Origin: Flavobacterium restrictum
GTDB taxonomy: Bacteria > Bacteroidota > Bacteroidia > Flavobacteriales > Flavobacteriaceae
Direction of reading: 5' to 3'
Length of the DNA: 64,000 bases
Assembly: GCF_007097245.1 (NCBI RefSeq)
Contig: NZ_VJZT01000008.1
Span: 1-64,000 of the forward strand
Positions within the stretch are counted from its first letter, which is position 1. The number at the start of each line of letters is the position of its first letter. Below the pieces are notes generated by a model. It made no database searches. It was not told the origin of the DNA and saw only the letters and a program-made list of their open reading frames with translations. The position numbers were made by a program, and so were the translations under genes. Of the stretch, positions 1 through 8,502 are shown one piece after another.

Positions 1-47
1 TAAAACAAGAAAAATATTGTTAAATATATAAATAAAAAACAAAAAAA

Positions 48-69
48 GTCGGAAGATTATTCTTCCGAC
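48..69 (-). terminator. hairpin, terminator-like on the minus strand
   Basis: Perfect 9-bp inverted repeat (GTCGGAAGA / TCTTCCGAC) with a 4-nt loop. Read on the minus strand it is followed by seven T, as in an intrinsic terminator; on the plus strand the T tract is missing. No minus-strand gene lies to its right nearby, so it may be bidirectional for a gene ending left of the window, or a leftover of rearrangement. Confidence 0.6.
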
Positions 70-73
70 CATT

Positions 74-352
74 ACTAGAATTTATGTTCGCTTTTTTCCT
101 TTTCATATAAAGTGTAAACATTACGCTTGGGACACTTTGACAAAATCATTCGTTAGACAATATTCTGCCATGACTGAATATGGCGGTTGGGGTTTAAGAC
201 TCGGACTATTTGGAAAAGGTACAGCGTTTAACGTTTCTGGAGACAAAGGACTTCAACTAGAGTTCACGAACAATAAGAAATTGCTTATTGGCACAAATAA
301 ACCGGAACAGCTTATAGAGACATTGAGTAAAATAGGACAATTAAAACAATGA
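74..352 (+). pseudogene. 3' remnant of a conserved PH-like membrane-associated protein gene
   Basis: The frame is open from about position 32 and ends with TGA after 352. Its readable part (YVRFFPFH..., then EYGGWGLR, LFGKGTAFNVSG and KLLIGTNKPEQL) resembles, from memory, the C-terminal half of small Bacteroidota membrane proteins with a bacterial PH-like domain, usually about 150-180 residues. The N-terminal half, normally carrying membrane helices, is absent: the similarity starts just after a terminator-like hairpin at 48-69 with no plausible ATG. The first Met is at 170 and a TTG lies at 137, both inside the conserved part. I read it as a 5'-truncated gene remnant. A short functional protein from TTG 137 (71 aa) is less likely. 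Confidence 0.55.
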
Positions 353-410
353 TAAAAGGTCGCAAGTTGCTTGTAGGCATTATCAAAACAAAAAAATATT
401 TAAATTATTT

Positions 411-431
411 AAAATGTATTTTTTACACTTA
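411..431. promoter_or_regulatory. imperfect arabinose-type operator upstream of GH127
   Basis: AAAATGT-N7-ACACTTA. The right half is identical to the perfect 21-bp palindromes before araB (4767-4787) and GH97 (18040-18060); the left half matches 5 of 7. It lies 83 nt upstream of the GH127 start. The nearest -7-like element, around 465-472, has one extra spacer base. Confidence 0.5.
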
Positions 432-514
432 TTTTATTTAACTTGCACCTTACAAAAAAATAATACGTTTTGTTACAACAAGAAATCTTTAGCTAATTAC
501 ACTAAATTCAACCA

Positions 515-2479
515 ATGACATTTTTTAATTTTAAAAAAAACCTGCTGTATCTGGTCGTTTTAGTTTCCTTTTCGGGGAATACAAACGCACAGAAAACGAT
601 TCCTAAAAAATCAGGTTATTCCATTACACCCGTCAATATTCAGAATGTAAAATTAACAGATGCTTTTTGGTTGCCAATAATAAAAAAAGTACAAGAAAAA
701 ACCATCGAATACGCCATTCATAAATGTGAGGAAGAAGGGCGTCTGGACAATTTCTTGATTGCGGGCGGGAAGATGAAAGGAACCGTAAAAGGACAAATGC
801 CTTTTGATGATACCGATGTGTACAAAATTATAGAAGGAGCCTCGAATACCTTAATCAGCGAACCCAACCCAAAGCTAGAAAAACTATTGGATTCGCTTAT
901 TGGAATCATCAAAATAGGTCAGGAAAAAGATGGGTATTTAACCACTTGGAGAACCATTAATCCAGCCAAACCGCCAGCACCATGGGTTCCTGTTATCGAG
1001 GGAAAGCGTTGGGAGTCCTTGCAAATCAGTCATGAGCTGTACAACTCCGGCCACATGATCGAAGCAGCAGTGGTGCATTATGAAGCCACTGGTAAGCGGA
1101 ACTTCCTAGATATTGCCATCAAAAATGCCGATATGTTAGTGCGTACTTTTGGCGACAAGCCCAATCAAGTTCACGGCGTTCCCGGACATCAAATTGTAGA
1201 AACGGGCTTGGTAAATCTCTACCGAATTACGAACAATAAAGCCTACTTGGATTTGGCCAAATACTACCTTGACAACAGAGGAAACCCCAAAAACCATAAA
1301 CTTTATGGTGCGTATTCGCAAGACGAAATTCCCGTTATTCAACAAAAAGAAGCCGTGGGTCATGCCGTGCGAGCCGTATATATGTACTCCGGAATGACCG
1401 ATATTGCTGCAATATACAACGACAAAGCATACCTCGATGCCGTAAATAAAGTATGGACTAACGTTGTTACTAAAAAAATGTACCTCACAGGAGGCATTGG
1501 TTCACGACCTGACGGAGAAGCCTTTGGTGAGAACTATGAATTACCCAATCTTACCGCTTACAACGAAACGTGTGCTGCCATTGGCGATGTGTATTGGAAT
1601 CACAGACTGCACAATTTAACTGGAAATTCTAATTATTTTGATGTCATTGAACGCTCTTTATACAACGGATTAATTTCTGGATTGTCATTAGACGGAAAAC
1701 AATTTTTCTATCCCAATGCACTAGAATCAGATGGGGTTTTCAAATCCAACAGAGGTTCTTGCACTCGCCAATCTTGGTTTGATTGTTCGTGTTGCCCTAC
1801 AAATTTGATTCGGTTTATTCCTTCCATTCCCGGATTGATTTATTCAACAAACAGAGACGTGCTGTATGTAAATTTATACGCTTCCAATACCGCAAAAATA
1901 ACATTGGACAAAACCGATGTAGTACTTTCGCAACAAACTAATTATCCATGGGACGGCAAAGTGACTCTTACCGTTTTACCAAAAAAAGAAAGTGAATTTA
2001 CCATCAAATTAAGAGTTCCGGGTTGGGCTAGAAATCAAGTGTTGCCAGGCGATTTATACCATTATAAAAGTGCCGCTTCCGCAAAAGTTACGCTGACTAT
2101 AAACGGAAAACCTTTCGAATACAAAGAAAATAACGGATACATCACCATCAGCCGAAAATGGAAAAAAGGAGAAATCATAGAAATGAAACTCCCAATGGAA
2201 GTAAAAGAAGTAGTGACCAATACCAAAGTAGAAAGCAACAAAGGAAAAGTAGCGCTAGAATACGGGCCAATTGTGTACGCTATTGAAGAAATTGACAATG
2301 CAACCAACTTTGATAAAATCACTGTGGATGCCAATGACACTTTCAAAGTAACCAAAGAAGCAGCCCTTTTAGAAGGTGTAAATACCATTCAAACCAATAA
2401 ATTAAAAGCCATTCCGTATTATTCTTGGTCAAATAGAGGTGTTGGAAAAATGAAGGTTTGGATTGATTATAAGGAGTAA
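515..2479 (+). CDS. GH127 beta-L-arabinofuranosidase, periplasmic
   Basis: 654 residues with a signal peptide (hydrophobic 10-20, likely cleavage after NAQ near residue 26). The rest is the DUF1680/GH127 (alpha/alpha)6 barrel plus C-terminal beta domains. The family uses a zinc-bound cysteine nucleophile with a Glu and three Cys ligands. The matching residues are visible as E351 and C353 (NETC motif) and the adjacent pair C426-C427 (SCCP motif), the same spacing as E338/C340/C417/C418 in the Bifidobacterium enzyme HypBA1. It would remove beta-linked L-arabinofuranose from glycan or glycoprotein side chains. GH127 also includes other specificities, so the exact substrate is inferred from the following GH51 and araBDA genes. 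A probable arabinose operator half-site lies at 411-431. Family assignment is firm. Confidence 0.88.
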   Translation: MTFFNFKKNLLYLVVLVSFSGNTNAQKTIPKKSGYSITPVNIQNVKLTDAFWLPIIKKVQEKTIEYAIHKCEEEGRLDNFLIAGGKMKGTVKGQMPFDDTDVYKIIEGASNTLISEPNPKLEKLLDSLIGIIKIGQEKDGYLTTWRTINPAKPPAPWVPVIEGKRWESLQISHELYNSGHMIEAAVVHYEATGKRNFLDIAIKNADMLVRTFGDKPNQVHGVPGHQIVETGLVNLYRITNNKAYLDLAKYYLDNRGNPKNHKLYGAYSQDEIPVIQQKEAVGHAVRAVYMYSGMTDIAAIYNDKAYLDAVNKVWTNVVTKKMYLTGGIGSRPDGEAFGENYELPNLTAYNETCAAIGDVYWNHRLHNLTGNSNYFDVIERSLYNGLISGLSLDGKQFFYPNALESDGVFKSNRGSCTRQSWFDCSCCPTNLIRFIPSIPGLIYSTNRDVLYVNLYASNTAKITLDKTDVVLSQQTNYPWDGKVTLTVLPKKESEFTIKLRVPGWARNQVLPGDLYHYKSAASAKVTLTINGKPFEYKENNGYITISRKWKKGEIIEMKLPMEVKEVVTNTKVESNKGKVALEYGPIVYAIEEIDNATNFDKITVDANDTFKVTKEAALLEGVNTIQTNKLKAIPYYSWSNRGVGKMKVWIDYKE

Positions 2480-2521
2480 AAAAGAGAATGACAGTAAGGA
2501 GAAACAGGTGTTTTTGAATAG

Positions 2522-2645
2522 CCTCCAGCTTTAGGAGGAGGAATAAAAATAAATATCAAATTGGCATTAGCCAAAAGGCATATAATTTTGGCTAAAGCCA
2601 ATGAATACAATTGCAAATTTCAAACCCTCCAGCTAAAGCAGGAGG
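2522..2645. repeat. compound palindromic intergenic repeat
   Basis: Three stem-loops fill the gap between the GH127 and GH51 genes. Outer elements at 2522-2538 and 2626-2645 share the pattern CCTCCAGCT...GGAGG. Between them, 2561-2576 and 2586-2601 form a 16-bp inverted repeat with one mismatch (TTGGC-ATTAGCCAAAA / TTTTGGCTAAAGCCAA). It has the look of a dispersed REP/MITE-like element, and similar 'ctccagctaaag / tggctaaagcca' units are familiar from Flavobacterium intergenic DNA. No protein is encoded. Confidence 0.65.
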
Positions 2646-2680
2646 CAATTAAAAAAATGAAACCTTAAACAAATAGGACA

Positions 2681-4666
2681 ATGAAACCAAATATAATAAC
2701 CAAAATTACCCTTTGTGGGCTTTTACTAAATGGTATTTATACCCAGGCACAAAAAACAAATCTCGAAGTAAATACCACCAAAACCATTACCAAAATTCAG
2801 CCTACCATGTATGGCGTATTTTTTGAAGACATCAACTTTGCTGCCGATGGTGGTTTATATGCTGAAATGGTCAAAAACCGTTCATTCGAATTTGAAACAC
2901 CGCTTATGGGTTGGACACAACCCAACAGCGACACGCATTCGTTCAACAAACAATCCGGTATTGCCACGACCATCAAAGTATTGGAAAACAAAACCAATCC
3001 AAATTTTTGCCGCGTGCTTATCAATGATGACAAAGGATTTGAAATGATAAATGAAGGATTCCGTGGTATGGGAATCAAGAAAGATGCCCAATACAATCTT
3101 TCGCTAAAAGCCGCCAACCCAAGTGGAAGCATCAAAAAAATCATCATTCAGTTTATTGATAAAAACAAAAAAGTGTTAGGCGAAACCAGCATTACACCTA
3201 CGGCAAAAGAGTGGCAAAACTATACCGCCGATTTTACAGCAACACAAACCGAAGCAAAAGCACAATTAAAAATTACTTTTCAAGGAACCGGGACGATTGA
3301 TTTGGATATGATTTCTTTGTTTCCAGAAGACACTTGGAACCATCGAAAAAACGGTTTACGCAAAGACATCGTGCAATTATTGTATGACATGAAACCCGGA
3401 TTCTTGCGTTTTCCTGGAGGCTGTATCGTTGAGGGAAGAACCTTGGCACAACGCTACCAATGGAAAAAAACAGTGGGTGATGTGGACAAAAGAGAAACAT
3501 TAATCAACCGTTGGAATACCGAATTTGCACACAAACCTGCTCCCGATTATTTCCAAACCTTTGGATTAGGGTTTTATGAATATTTTCAACTTTCCGAAGA
3601 TATTGGGGCAGCTCCGCTTCCTATCTTGAGTTGCGCTATGGCCTGTCAGTTCAACACAGGTGAATTGGTTCCGTTGGCCGAATTAGACCCTTATGTACAA
3701 GATGCTTTGGATTTAATTGAATTTGCAAACGGTAGCATCACTACTCCTTGGGGCAAAGTTCGTGCTGATATGGGACACCCAAAACCCTTTAATTTAAAAC
3801 ATATTGGAGTTGGAAACGAACAATGGGGTCCACAATACATTGAAAGATTCAAGGTTTTTGAAAAAGCTATAAAAGATAAATACCCAAATATGATCATTGT
3901 ATCTGGCGCAGGACCATTCCCTGATGGCGATTATTTTGATTACGGAATGCAAGAACTCAAAAAACTAAATGCCGAAATTGTGGACGAACATTATTATAAA
4001 AATCCAAAATGGTTTAGAGATAATGTAACGCGTTATGATAATTACGATCGTAAAGGTCCTAAAGTATTTGCTGGAGAATATGCTGCCCAAAGTGTGGCAA
4101 TTGCCAGTCCAGACAACAAAAATAATTGGGAATGTGCGTTCTCTGAAGCTGCTTTTATGACGGGTCTGGAACGCAATGCCGAAGTAGTTTATCTTACCTC
4201 CTACGCTCCTTTGATGGCGCATGCCGAAGCTTGGCAATGGACACCCGATATGATATGGTTCAACAACCTCGAAGCCTACGGATCGGCCAATTATCAGGTG
4301 CAAAAATTATTTTCTACCAACAAAGGAACCGATTTATTAGCCATTACCAAAGACGGAAAACCCGTAATTGGGCAAAACGATTTGTTTGCATCGGCGGTTA
4401 AAGAAGGTACTACCAAAGAAGTAATTGTAAAAATAGTCAACACTTCATCAAAAACGCAAGCCATTACAGTTGATTTAAAAGGAAGCAAATTACAATCAAA
4501 AGGAACTGTTATTACACTAACAAGCCCTAATCTGGAAGATGAAAATTCGTTTGCTGCACCTAAAAAAATTAGCCCAATAGAAAGCGAGTATCTGTTAAAA
4601 AATAACGTTGCAGCATTGCAACTTCCAGCTTATTCCGTAACGGTTTTGAAGTTGAAAATGAAATAA
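2681..4666 (+). CDS. GH51 alpha-L-arabinofuranosidase with N-terminal carbohydrate-binding-like domain
   Basis: 661 residues, signal peptide ending near TQAQ (residues 21-24). Segments in order: start of the catalytic unit (GVFFEDINFAADGGLYAE, 45-62), an inserted galactose-binding/CBM4-like beta sandwich at about 75-215, the (beta/alpha)8 barrel at about 220-530, and a C-terminal beta domain. Acid/base E380 is in GNEQWGP and nucleophile E466 in AGEYAA; DEHYY at 435-439 is also typical. The enzyme releases alpha-1,2/1,3/1,5-linked L-arabinofuranose from arabinan or arabinoxylan oligosaccharides in the periplasm. It follows GH127 after a 201-nt gap holding a compound repeat and precedes araB on the same strand. 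GH51 also contains endoglucanases, but motif spacing and neighbours favour the arabinofuranosidase. Confidence 0.9.
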   Translation: MKPNIITKITLCGLLLNGIYTQAQKTNLEVNTTKTITKIQPTMYGVFFEDINFAADGGLYAEMVKNRSFEFETPLMGWTQPNSDTHSFNKQSGIATTIKVLENKTNPNFCRVLINDDKGFEMINEGFRGMGIKKDAQYNLSLKAANPSGSIKKIIIQFIDKNKKVLGETSITPTAKEWQNYTADFTATQTEAKAQLKITFQGTGTIDLDMISLFPEDTWNHRKNGLRKDIVQLLYDMKPGFLRFPGGCIVEGRTLAQRYQWKKTVGDVDKRETLINRWNTEFAHKPAPDYFQTFGLGFYEYFQLSEDIGAAPLPILSCAMACQFNTGELVPLAELDPYVQDALDLIEFANGSITTPWGKVRADMGHPKPFNLKHIGVGNEQWGPQYIERFKVFEKAIKDKYPNMIIVSGAGPFPDGDYFDYGMQELKKLNAEIVDEHYYKNPKWFRDNVTRYDNYDRKGPKVFAGEYAAQSVAIASPDNKNNWECAFSEAAFMTGLERNAEVVYLTSYAPLMAHAEAWQWTPDMIWFNNLEAYGSANYQVQKLFSTNKGTDLLAITKDGKPVIGQNDLFASAVKEGTTKEVIVKIVNTSSKTQAITVDLKGSKLQSKGTVITLTSPNLEDENSFAAPKKISPIESEYLLKNNVAALQLPAYSVTVLKLKMK

Positions 4667-4766
4667 TCGCAATAGAATAAGTTTGTTGCTAACATTTACT
4701 TTTGGTTTCGCTACCAAACAACTGTTTTTATGCTATTTTAATAAAAATTTTAAGGCTAAATTAAAT

Positions 4767-4787
4767 TAAGTGTTTTTTATACACTTA
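4767..4787. promoter_or_regulatory. arabinose-type operator upstream of araB
   Basis: Perfect palindrome TAAGTGT-N7-ACACTTA, 15 nt upstream of the araB -7 element (4802-4809), so it covers the -33 region, a position suited to repression. The identical half-sites recur at 18040-18060, and an imperfect copy at 411-431. Bacteroides AraR is known to control arabinose genes through a palindromic operator; that this is the same motif is inference. Confidence 0.72.
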
Positions 4788-4801
4788 TAAAATAAATATA
4801 C

Positions 4802-4809
4802 TATATTTG
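4802..4809 (+). promoter_or_regulatory. araBD promoter -7 element
   Basis: TATATTTG matches the Bacteroidota -7 consensus TAnnTTTG and lies 24 nt upstream of the araB ATG. No clear -33 TTTG was seen; that region is occupied by the palindrome. Confidence 0.65.
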
Positions 4810-4833
4810 TACTTATATTAAAACGATTTCGGG

Positions 4834-6522
4834 ATGAAAAATTATGTTATAGGATTAGATTACGGAACAGATTCTGTTCGAGCAATGCTAATAGACACAG
4901 AAAATGGACAAGAAATAGCATCGAACGTATGCCAATACAAGCGTTGGGCAACCAAGGAATATTGCAACGCCTCTATAAACCAGTTTCGTCAGCACCCACT
5001 CGATCATATCGAAGGTTTAGAAAGTACCATAAAATATGTGGTTGAAAACAGTAAAGTTTCACCTTCGCAAATAAAAGGGATTTGTGTAGATACAACCGGA
5101 TCCTCTCCAGTTCCTGTTGCTCAAGACGGAACACCATTGGCATTGACCAAGGGTTTTGAACACAATCCAAACGCAATGATGATCCTCTGGAAAGACCATA
5201 CTGCTATCAATGAAGCGAACGAAATTAACGAGCTTTCAGCCAATTGGGGTGGCGAAAATTTCACCAAATACGTGGGTGGAATCTATTCCTCCGAATGGTT
5301 TTGGGCAAAAATTCTACACATTGCCAGACAAGACGAAGCCGTAAAAAATGCCGCTTACACTTGGATGGAACATTGCGATTTGATGACCTATTTATTAATT
5401 GATTCCAAAGATTTAAAAACATTCAAAAGAAGTCGTTGCGCAGCGGGACACAAAGCCATGTGGCACGAAGACTGGAATGGTTTGCCTCCTGAAGAATTCC
5501 TAGGACAATTGCATCCTTACTTAGCTGCTCTTCGTGGTCGCTTGTATGACGAAACCTATACATCCGATCTTGTTGCAGGTACGTTGAACCAAGAATGGGC
5601 AACCCGTCTAGGACTTACGACCGATACGATAATTGCAGTAGGAACTTTCGATGCGCATTCTGGTGCTGTAGGTGCCAAAATTGAAGAAAATACTTTGGTT
5701 CGCGTAATGGGAACCTCAACCTGTGATATTATTGTTGACTCCAAGGAATCTATTGGTCCCAAAACAGTTCGTGGCATTTGCGGACAAGTTGATGGCTCCG
5801 TAATCCCTGATTTTATTGGTCTAGAGGCAGGACAATCTGCTTTTGGCGATTTATTGGCTTGGTACAAAGAGTTACTTTTATGGCCAACCGATCATTTATT
5901 AGCCACTTCTACCCTTTTGACAGACGAACAAAAAGCAGCATTAAAAGCCGAAATCAGTGATAATTTAATCATTGAATTAACCGCCGAAGCCGAAAAAATT
6001 CCATTGTCCGAAAGCGTACCAATCGCTTTAGACTGGATCAACGGAAGACGAACTCCAGATGCCAATCAAGGAATAAAAAGTGCCATTTCGAATTTATCAT
6101 TAGGGACAAAAGCGCCACATTTATTCAAGTCATTGGTGAACGCCATTTGTTTTGGATCCAAAAAAATAGTGGATCGCTTTGAAGAAGAAGGCGTAAAAAT
6201 CAATAGCGTTATCGGAATTGGTGGTGTGGCTAGAAAATCGCCTTACATCATGCAAACCCTTGCCAATGTGCTTAATAAGCCTATCAAAATTGCCGCTTCA
6301 GACCAAACACCCGCATTGGGAGCAGCCATTTATGCTGCTGTTGCCGCAGGAATTTATCCTACGGTAATCGAAGCTAGTCAAAAAATGGGAAGCGATTTTG
6401 ATGGTGAATATTTCCCGCAATTAGACAAAGTAGCGGCATACAACAAGTTGCTTTTGGCCTACGACCAGTTAAGCACATTTGCCGATCCGTCACTAAAAAA
6501 ACAACAGGAACAGTATGTATAA
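4834..6522 (+). CDS. araB: ribulokinase
   Basis: 562-residue FGGY-family carbohydrate kinase, the usual length for AraB. The N-terminal phosphate-binding loop is GLDYGTDSVRA (residues 7-17), where ribulokinases have GTDS. The C-terminal FGGY domain contains the glycine-rich nucleotide-binding segment GIGGVARKSPY and QTPALGAAIYA. It phosphorylates L-ribulose to L-ribulose-5-phosphate with ATP in the cytoplasm, the second step of the isomerase pathway. It has its own promoter with the palindromic operator and overlaps araD by 8 nt, so the two are translationally coupled. No signal peptide. The assignment is supported by both family motifs and the araD/araA neighbours. Confidence 0.95.
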   Translation: MKNYVIGLDYGTDSVRAMLIDTENGQEIASNVCQYKRWATKEYCNASINQFRQHPLDHIEGLESTIKYVVENSKVSPSQIKGICVDTTGSSPVPVAQDGTPLALTKGFEHNPNAMMILWKDHTAINEANEINELSANWGGENFTKYVGGIYSSEWFWAKILHIARQDEAVKNAAYTWMEHCDLMTYLLIDSKDLKTFKRSRCAAGHKAMWHEDWNGLPPEEFLGQLHPYLAALRGRLYDETYTSDLVAGTLNQEWATRLGLTTDTIIAVGTFDAHSGAVGAKIEENTLVRVMGTSTCDIIVDSKESIGPKTVRGICGQVDGSVIPDFIGLEAGQSAFGDLLAWYKELLLWPTDHLLATSTLLTDEQKAALKAEISDNLIIELTAEAEKIPLSESVPIALDWINGRRTPDANQGIKSAISNLSLGTKAPHLFKSLVNAICFGSKKIVDRFEEEGVKINSVIGIGGVARKSPYIMQTLANVLNKPIKIAASDQTPALGAAIYAAVAAGIYPTVIEASQKMGSDFDGEYFPQLDKVAAYNKLLLAYDQLSTFADPSLKKQQEQYV

Positions 6523-7207
6523 GGATTTAAAACAAGAATGCTACGAAGCCAATATGCAATTAAATGCGCTGAATTTGGTGGTTTATACTTTTGGAAACGT
6601 AAGTGCGGTTGACCGAGTAAATGGTGTTTTTGCCATCAAACCAAGCGGCGTTCCTTACGAAGATTTAAAACCAGAGGATATTGTCATCGTTGATTTTGAC
6701 AACAACACTATCGAAGGCAGTATGCGTCCCTCATCAGATACCAAAACGCATGCTTACTTGTATAAAAATTGGCCAAACATTGGCGGTGTTGCGCATACGC
6801 ACGCCACGTATTCCGTAGCATGGGCGCAATCGCAAAGAGATATTCCTATTTTTGGAACCACACATGCCGATCATTTAACGGCTGATATTCCGTGTGCTGC
6901 GCCAATGGCAGACGCCCTTATCGAAGGCAATTACGAACACAATACTGGAATTCAAATCTTGGATTGTTTCAAAGAAAAAAACCTTTCCTACGAAGAAGTA
7001 GAAATGATTTTGATAGGCAATCACGGGCCATTTGCTTGGGGAAAGAATGCTGCCAAAGCGGTTTATAACAGTAAAGTACTCGAAGTCGTAGCCGAAATGG
7101 CGTACTTGACTTTGCAAATAAACCCAAATGCACCCCGATTAAAAGATTCTTTAATCAAAAAACATTACCAGCGCAAGCACGGTAAGGATTCGTATTATGG
7201 GCAGTAA
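6515..7207 (+). CDS. araD: L-ribulose-5-phosphate 4-epimerase
   Basis: 230-residue class II aldolase/adducin-fold protein, the same size as E. coli AraD. Zinc ligands H94 and H96 (HTHATYS) and H170 (GNHGPFAWG) are present, with catalytic D75 (SSDTKTH), D119 (HADH) and the C-terminal Y228 (YYGQ). Each lies one position before its E. coli counterpart. It converts L-ribulose-5-phosphate to D-xylulose-5-phosphate for the pentose phosphate pathway. The start ATG at 6515 lies inside the end of araB. Downstream, araA does not follow directly: about 4.6 kb of secreted-protein genes intervene. Confidence 0.95.
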   Translation: MYKDLKQECYEANMQLNALNLVVYTFGNVSAVDRVNGVFAIKPSGVPYEDLKPEDIVIVDFDNNTIEGSMRPSSDTKTHAYLYKNWPNIGGVAHTHATYSVAWAQSQRDIPIFGTTHADHLTADIPCAAPMADALIEGNYEHNTGIQILDCFKEKNLSYEEVEMILIGNHGPFAWGKNAAKAVYNSKVLEVVAEMAYLTLQINPNAPRLKDSLIKKHYQRKHGKDSYYGQ

Positions 7208-7272
7208 CGATTTTAGATTGCAGATTTTAGAATAAAGAAAATAGAGTTAAAAAAATAGAATAAATAGACGGT

Positions 7273-7827
7273 TTGAAACAAACTCAAAATCAGGACAAAT
7301 TGAATGTAAGAAAAATAATCTCTTTGCTAACACTGCTTTTTGTTTGGCAATTTCAAGCACAAGAAACTAATAAATTAAAAATAAAATCAATTGATTATGG
7401 TGCAATTGGAATTTATACAAATTTAGATAAAAATGGTGCTAGAGGTTACTGTTCCAATATTGAGTTGGTATCAAATTATCAAAGAAGCCTGTATTCGGTT
7501 AACTATACTTTAGGTTTTGGAATCACGGAAAAAGACAATAAAATACACGATTTACAGGGTTTCATGTCGGTAGATGCATTGTATGGCAGGATAATTAAAG
7601 TTTCTAGAACAATCGTTTTTGAACCTTATTTAGGATTAGGTTACATCATTCAAAGCAATACAGCTGATGCAGGAGGTAAAAGTGCTATTGGATTTCCAAT
7701 AAGAGCAAAATTCTTATTTCAAGCAAGTAAAAAATTTGCTATTGGTTTAAACCCAAATGCTACTGTAAATAATGTTCATACGATATATTCAGCAAATGTT
7801 ATTTTAAGATTTGGATTTTTAAATTAA
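7273..7827 (+). CDS. small secreted protein, probable outer-membrane beta-barrel
   Basis: 184 residues from a TTG at 7273. No ATG is available before the signal peptide, and TTG 7300 (reading NVRKIISLLTLLFVW...) is an equally good start. The hydrophobic stretch ends at FQAQ, a typical Flavobacterium signal cleavage context. The mature part alternates polar and hydrophobic residues with many G/Y/F, suggesting beta strands (for example YTLGFGITE, FEPYLGLGYIIQS, NVILRFGFLN) and ends in an aromatic-rich strand, as small outer-membrane barrels do. I do not recognise a specific family. It is the first of the secreted-protein genes between araD and araA and looks AT-richer than the ara genes. Function unknown. 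Confidence 0.6.
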   Translation: MKQTQNQDKLNVRKIISLLTLLFVWQFQAQETNKLKIKSIDYGAIGIYTNLDKNGARGYCSNIELVSNYQRSLYSVNYTLGFGITEKDNKIHDLQGFMSVDALYGRIIKVSRTIVFEPYLGLGYIIQSNTADAGGKSAIGFPIRAKFLFQASKKFAIGLNPNATVNNVHTIYSANVILRFGFLN

Positions 7828-7906
7828 ATCTAAATCTTAAAATAAAATCAAAAAAATAGTTTACAAGAAAAATAACTAATGAGTAAAAGTTTCTAAAACA
7901 TTTCTT

Positions 7907-8482
7907 ATGAGAAAATTACTTTTTTTATTCGCAACAATTACGTTATTAATCTCTTGCAACAAAGACGATGACAAATCTACAAATCCAATAGATCAACTCC
8001 CACCAGCCACACAAACGGGTGCAAATACTGCGGGCTGTTTAGTAGACGGAAAAGCTTTTTTGCCTAAAGGAACAGGTTTAGGAGGACCTGTTTTAAGTTG
8101 TTTTTATTATCAAAGCCAAACTGGTTATCGTTTTGGATTAAGCATTAACTATAAAACATTTGATTTCATAAAATCTATTCAATTTAGTACCAATACAATT
8201 CAATTAATAGAAAACAAAACGTATAATTTAACAGCAGAATCTAAAGACATAAACAATAATTATTATATTTCAAACTTTGGAGAATATTATATCCTGACAA
8301 ATACAGGAGCAGGAGATGTAAACTATTCAACAACAAATGTAGCAACAGGAGAACTTAAAATTACAAAGCTAGATATGCAACGATTCATCATATCGGGTAC
8401 ATTTTGGTATGATGCTGTAAATGCCAATAATGAGAAAGTACAAGTTAGGGAAGGTAGATTCGATGTGCATTATTCAAATTAA
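7907..8482 (+). CDS. lipoprotein of DUF6252 type
   Basis: 191 residues. The N terminus has a short basic start, a hydrophobic run and a lipobox (LISC, Cys17), followed by NKDDDK. Acidic residues just after the lipidated cysteine resemble the surface-export signal described for Bacteroidota lipoproteins, so it may face outward. The mature segment LPPATQTGANTAGCLVDGKAF is the signature I associate with DUF6252 proteins, a beta-rich family of unknown function common in Flavobacteriia. It lies 79 nt after the small barrel-like gene and 20 nt before the T9SS hydrolase gene, suggesting co-transcription. No catalytic residues are evident. Confidence 0.7.
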   Translation: MRKLLFLFATITLLISCNKDDDKSTNPIDQLPPATQTGANTAGCLVDGKAFLPKGTGLGGPVLSCFYYQSQTGYRFGLSINYKTFDFIKSIQFSTNTIQLIENKTYNLTAESKDINNNYYISNFGEYYILTNTGAGDVNYSTTNVATGELKITKLDMQRFIISGTFWYDAVNANNEKVQVREGRFDVHYSN

Positions 8483-8502
8483 TAATTATCAAATCCTATA
8501 AA

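Noticed and set aside
109-129. Weak resemblance to the arabinose palindrome (AAAGTGT-N7-ACGCTTG)
   Set aside because: Lies within the coding remnant, right half only 5 of 7, and no promoter nearby; treated as chance.
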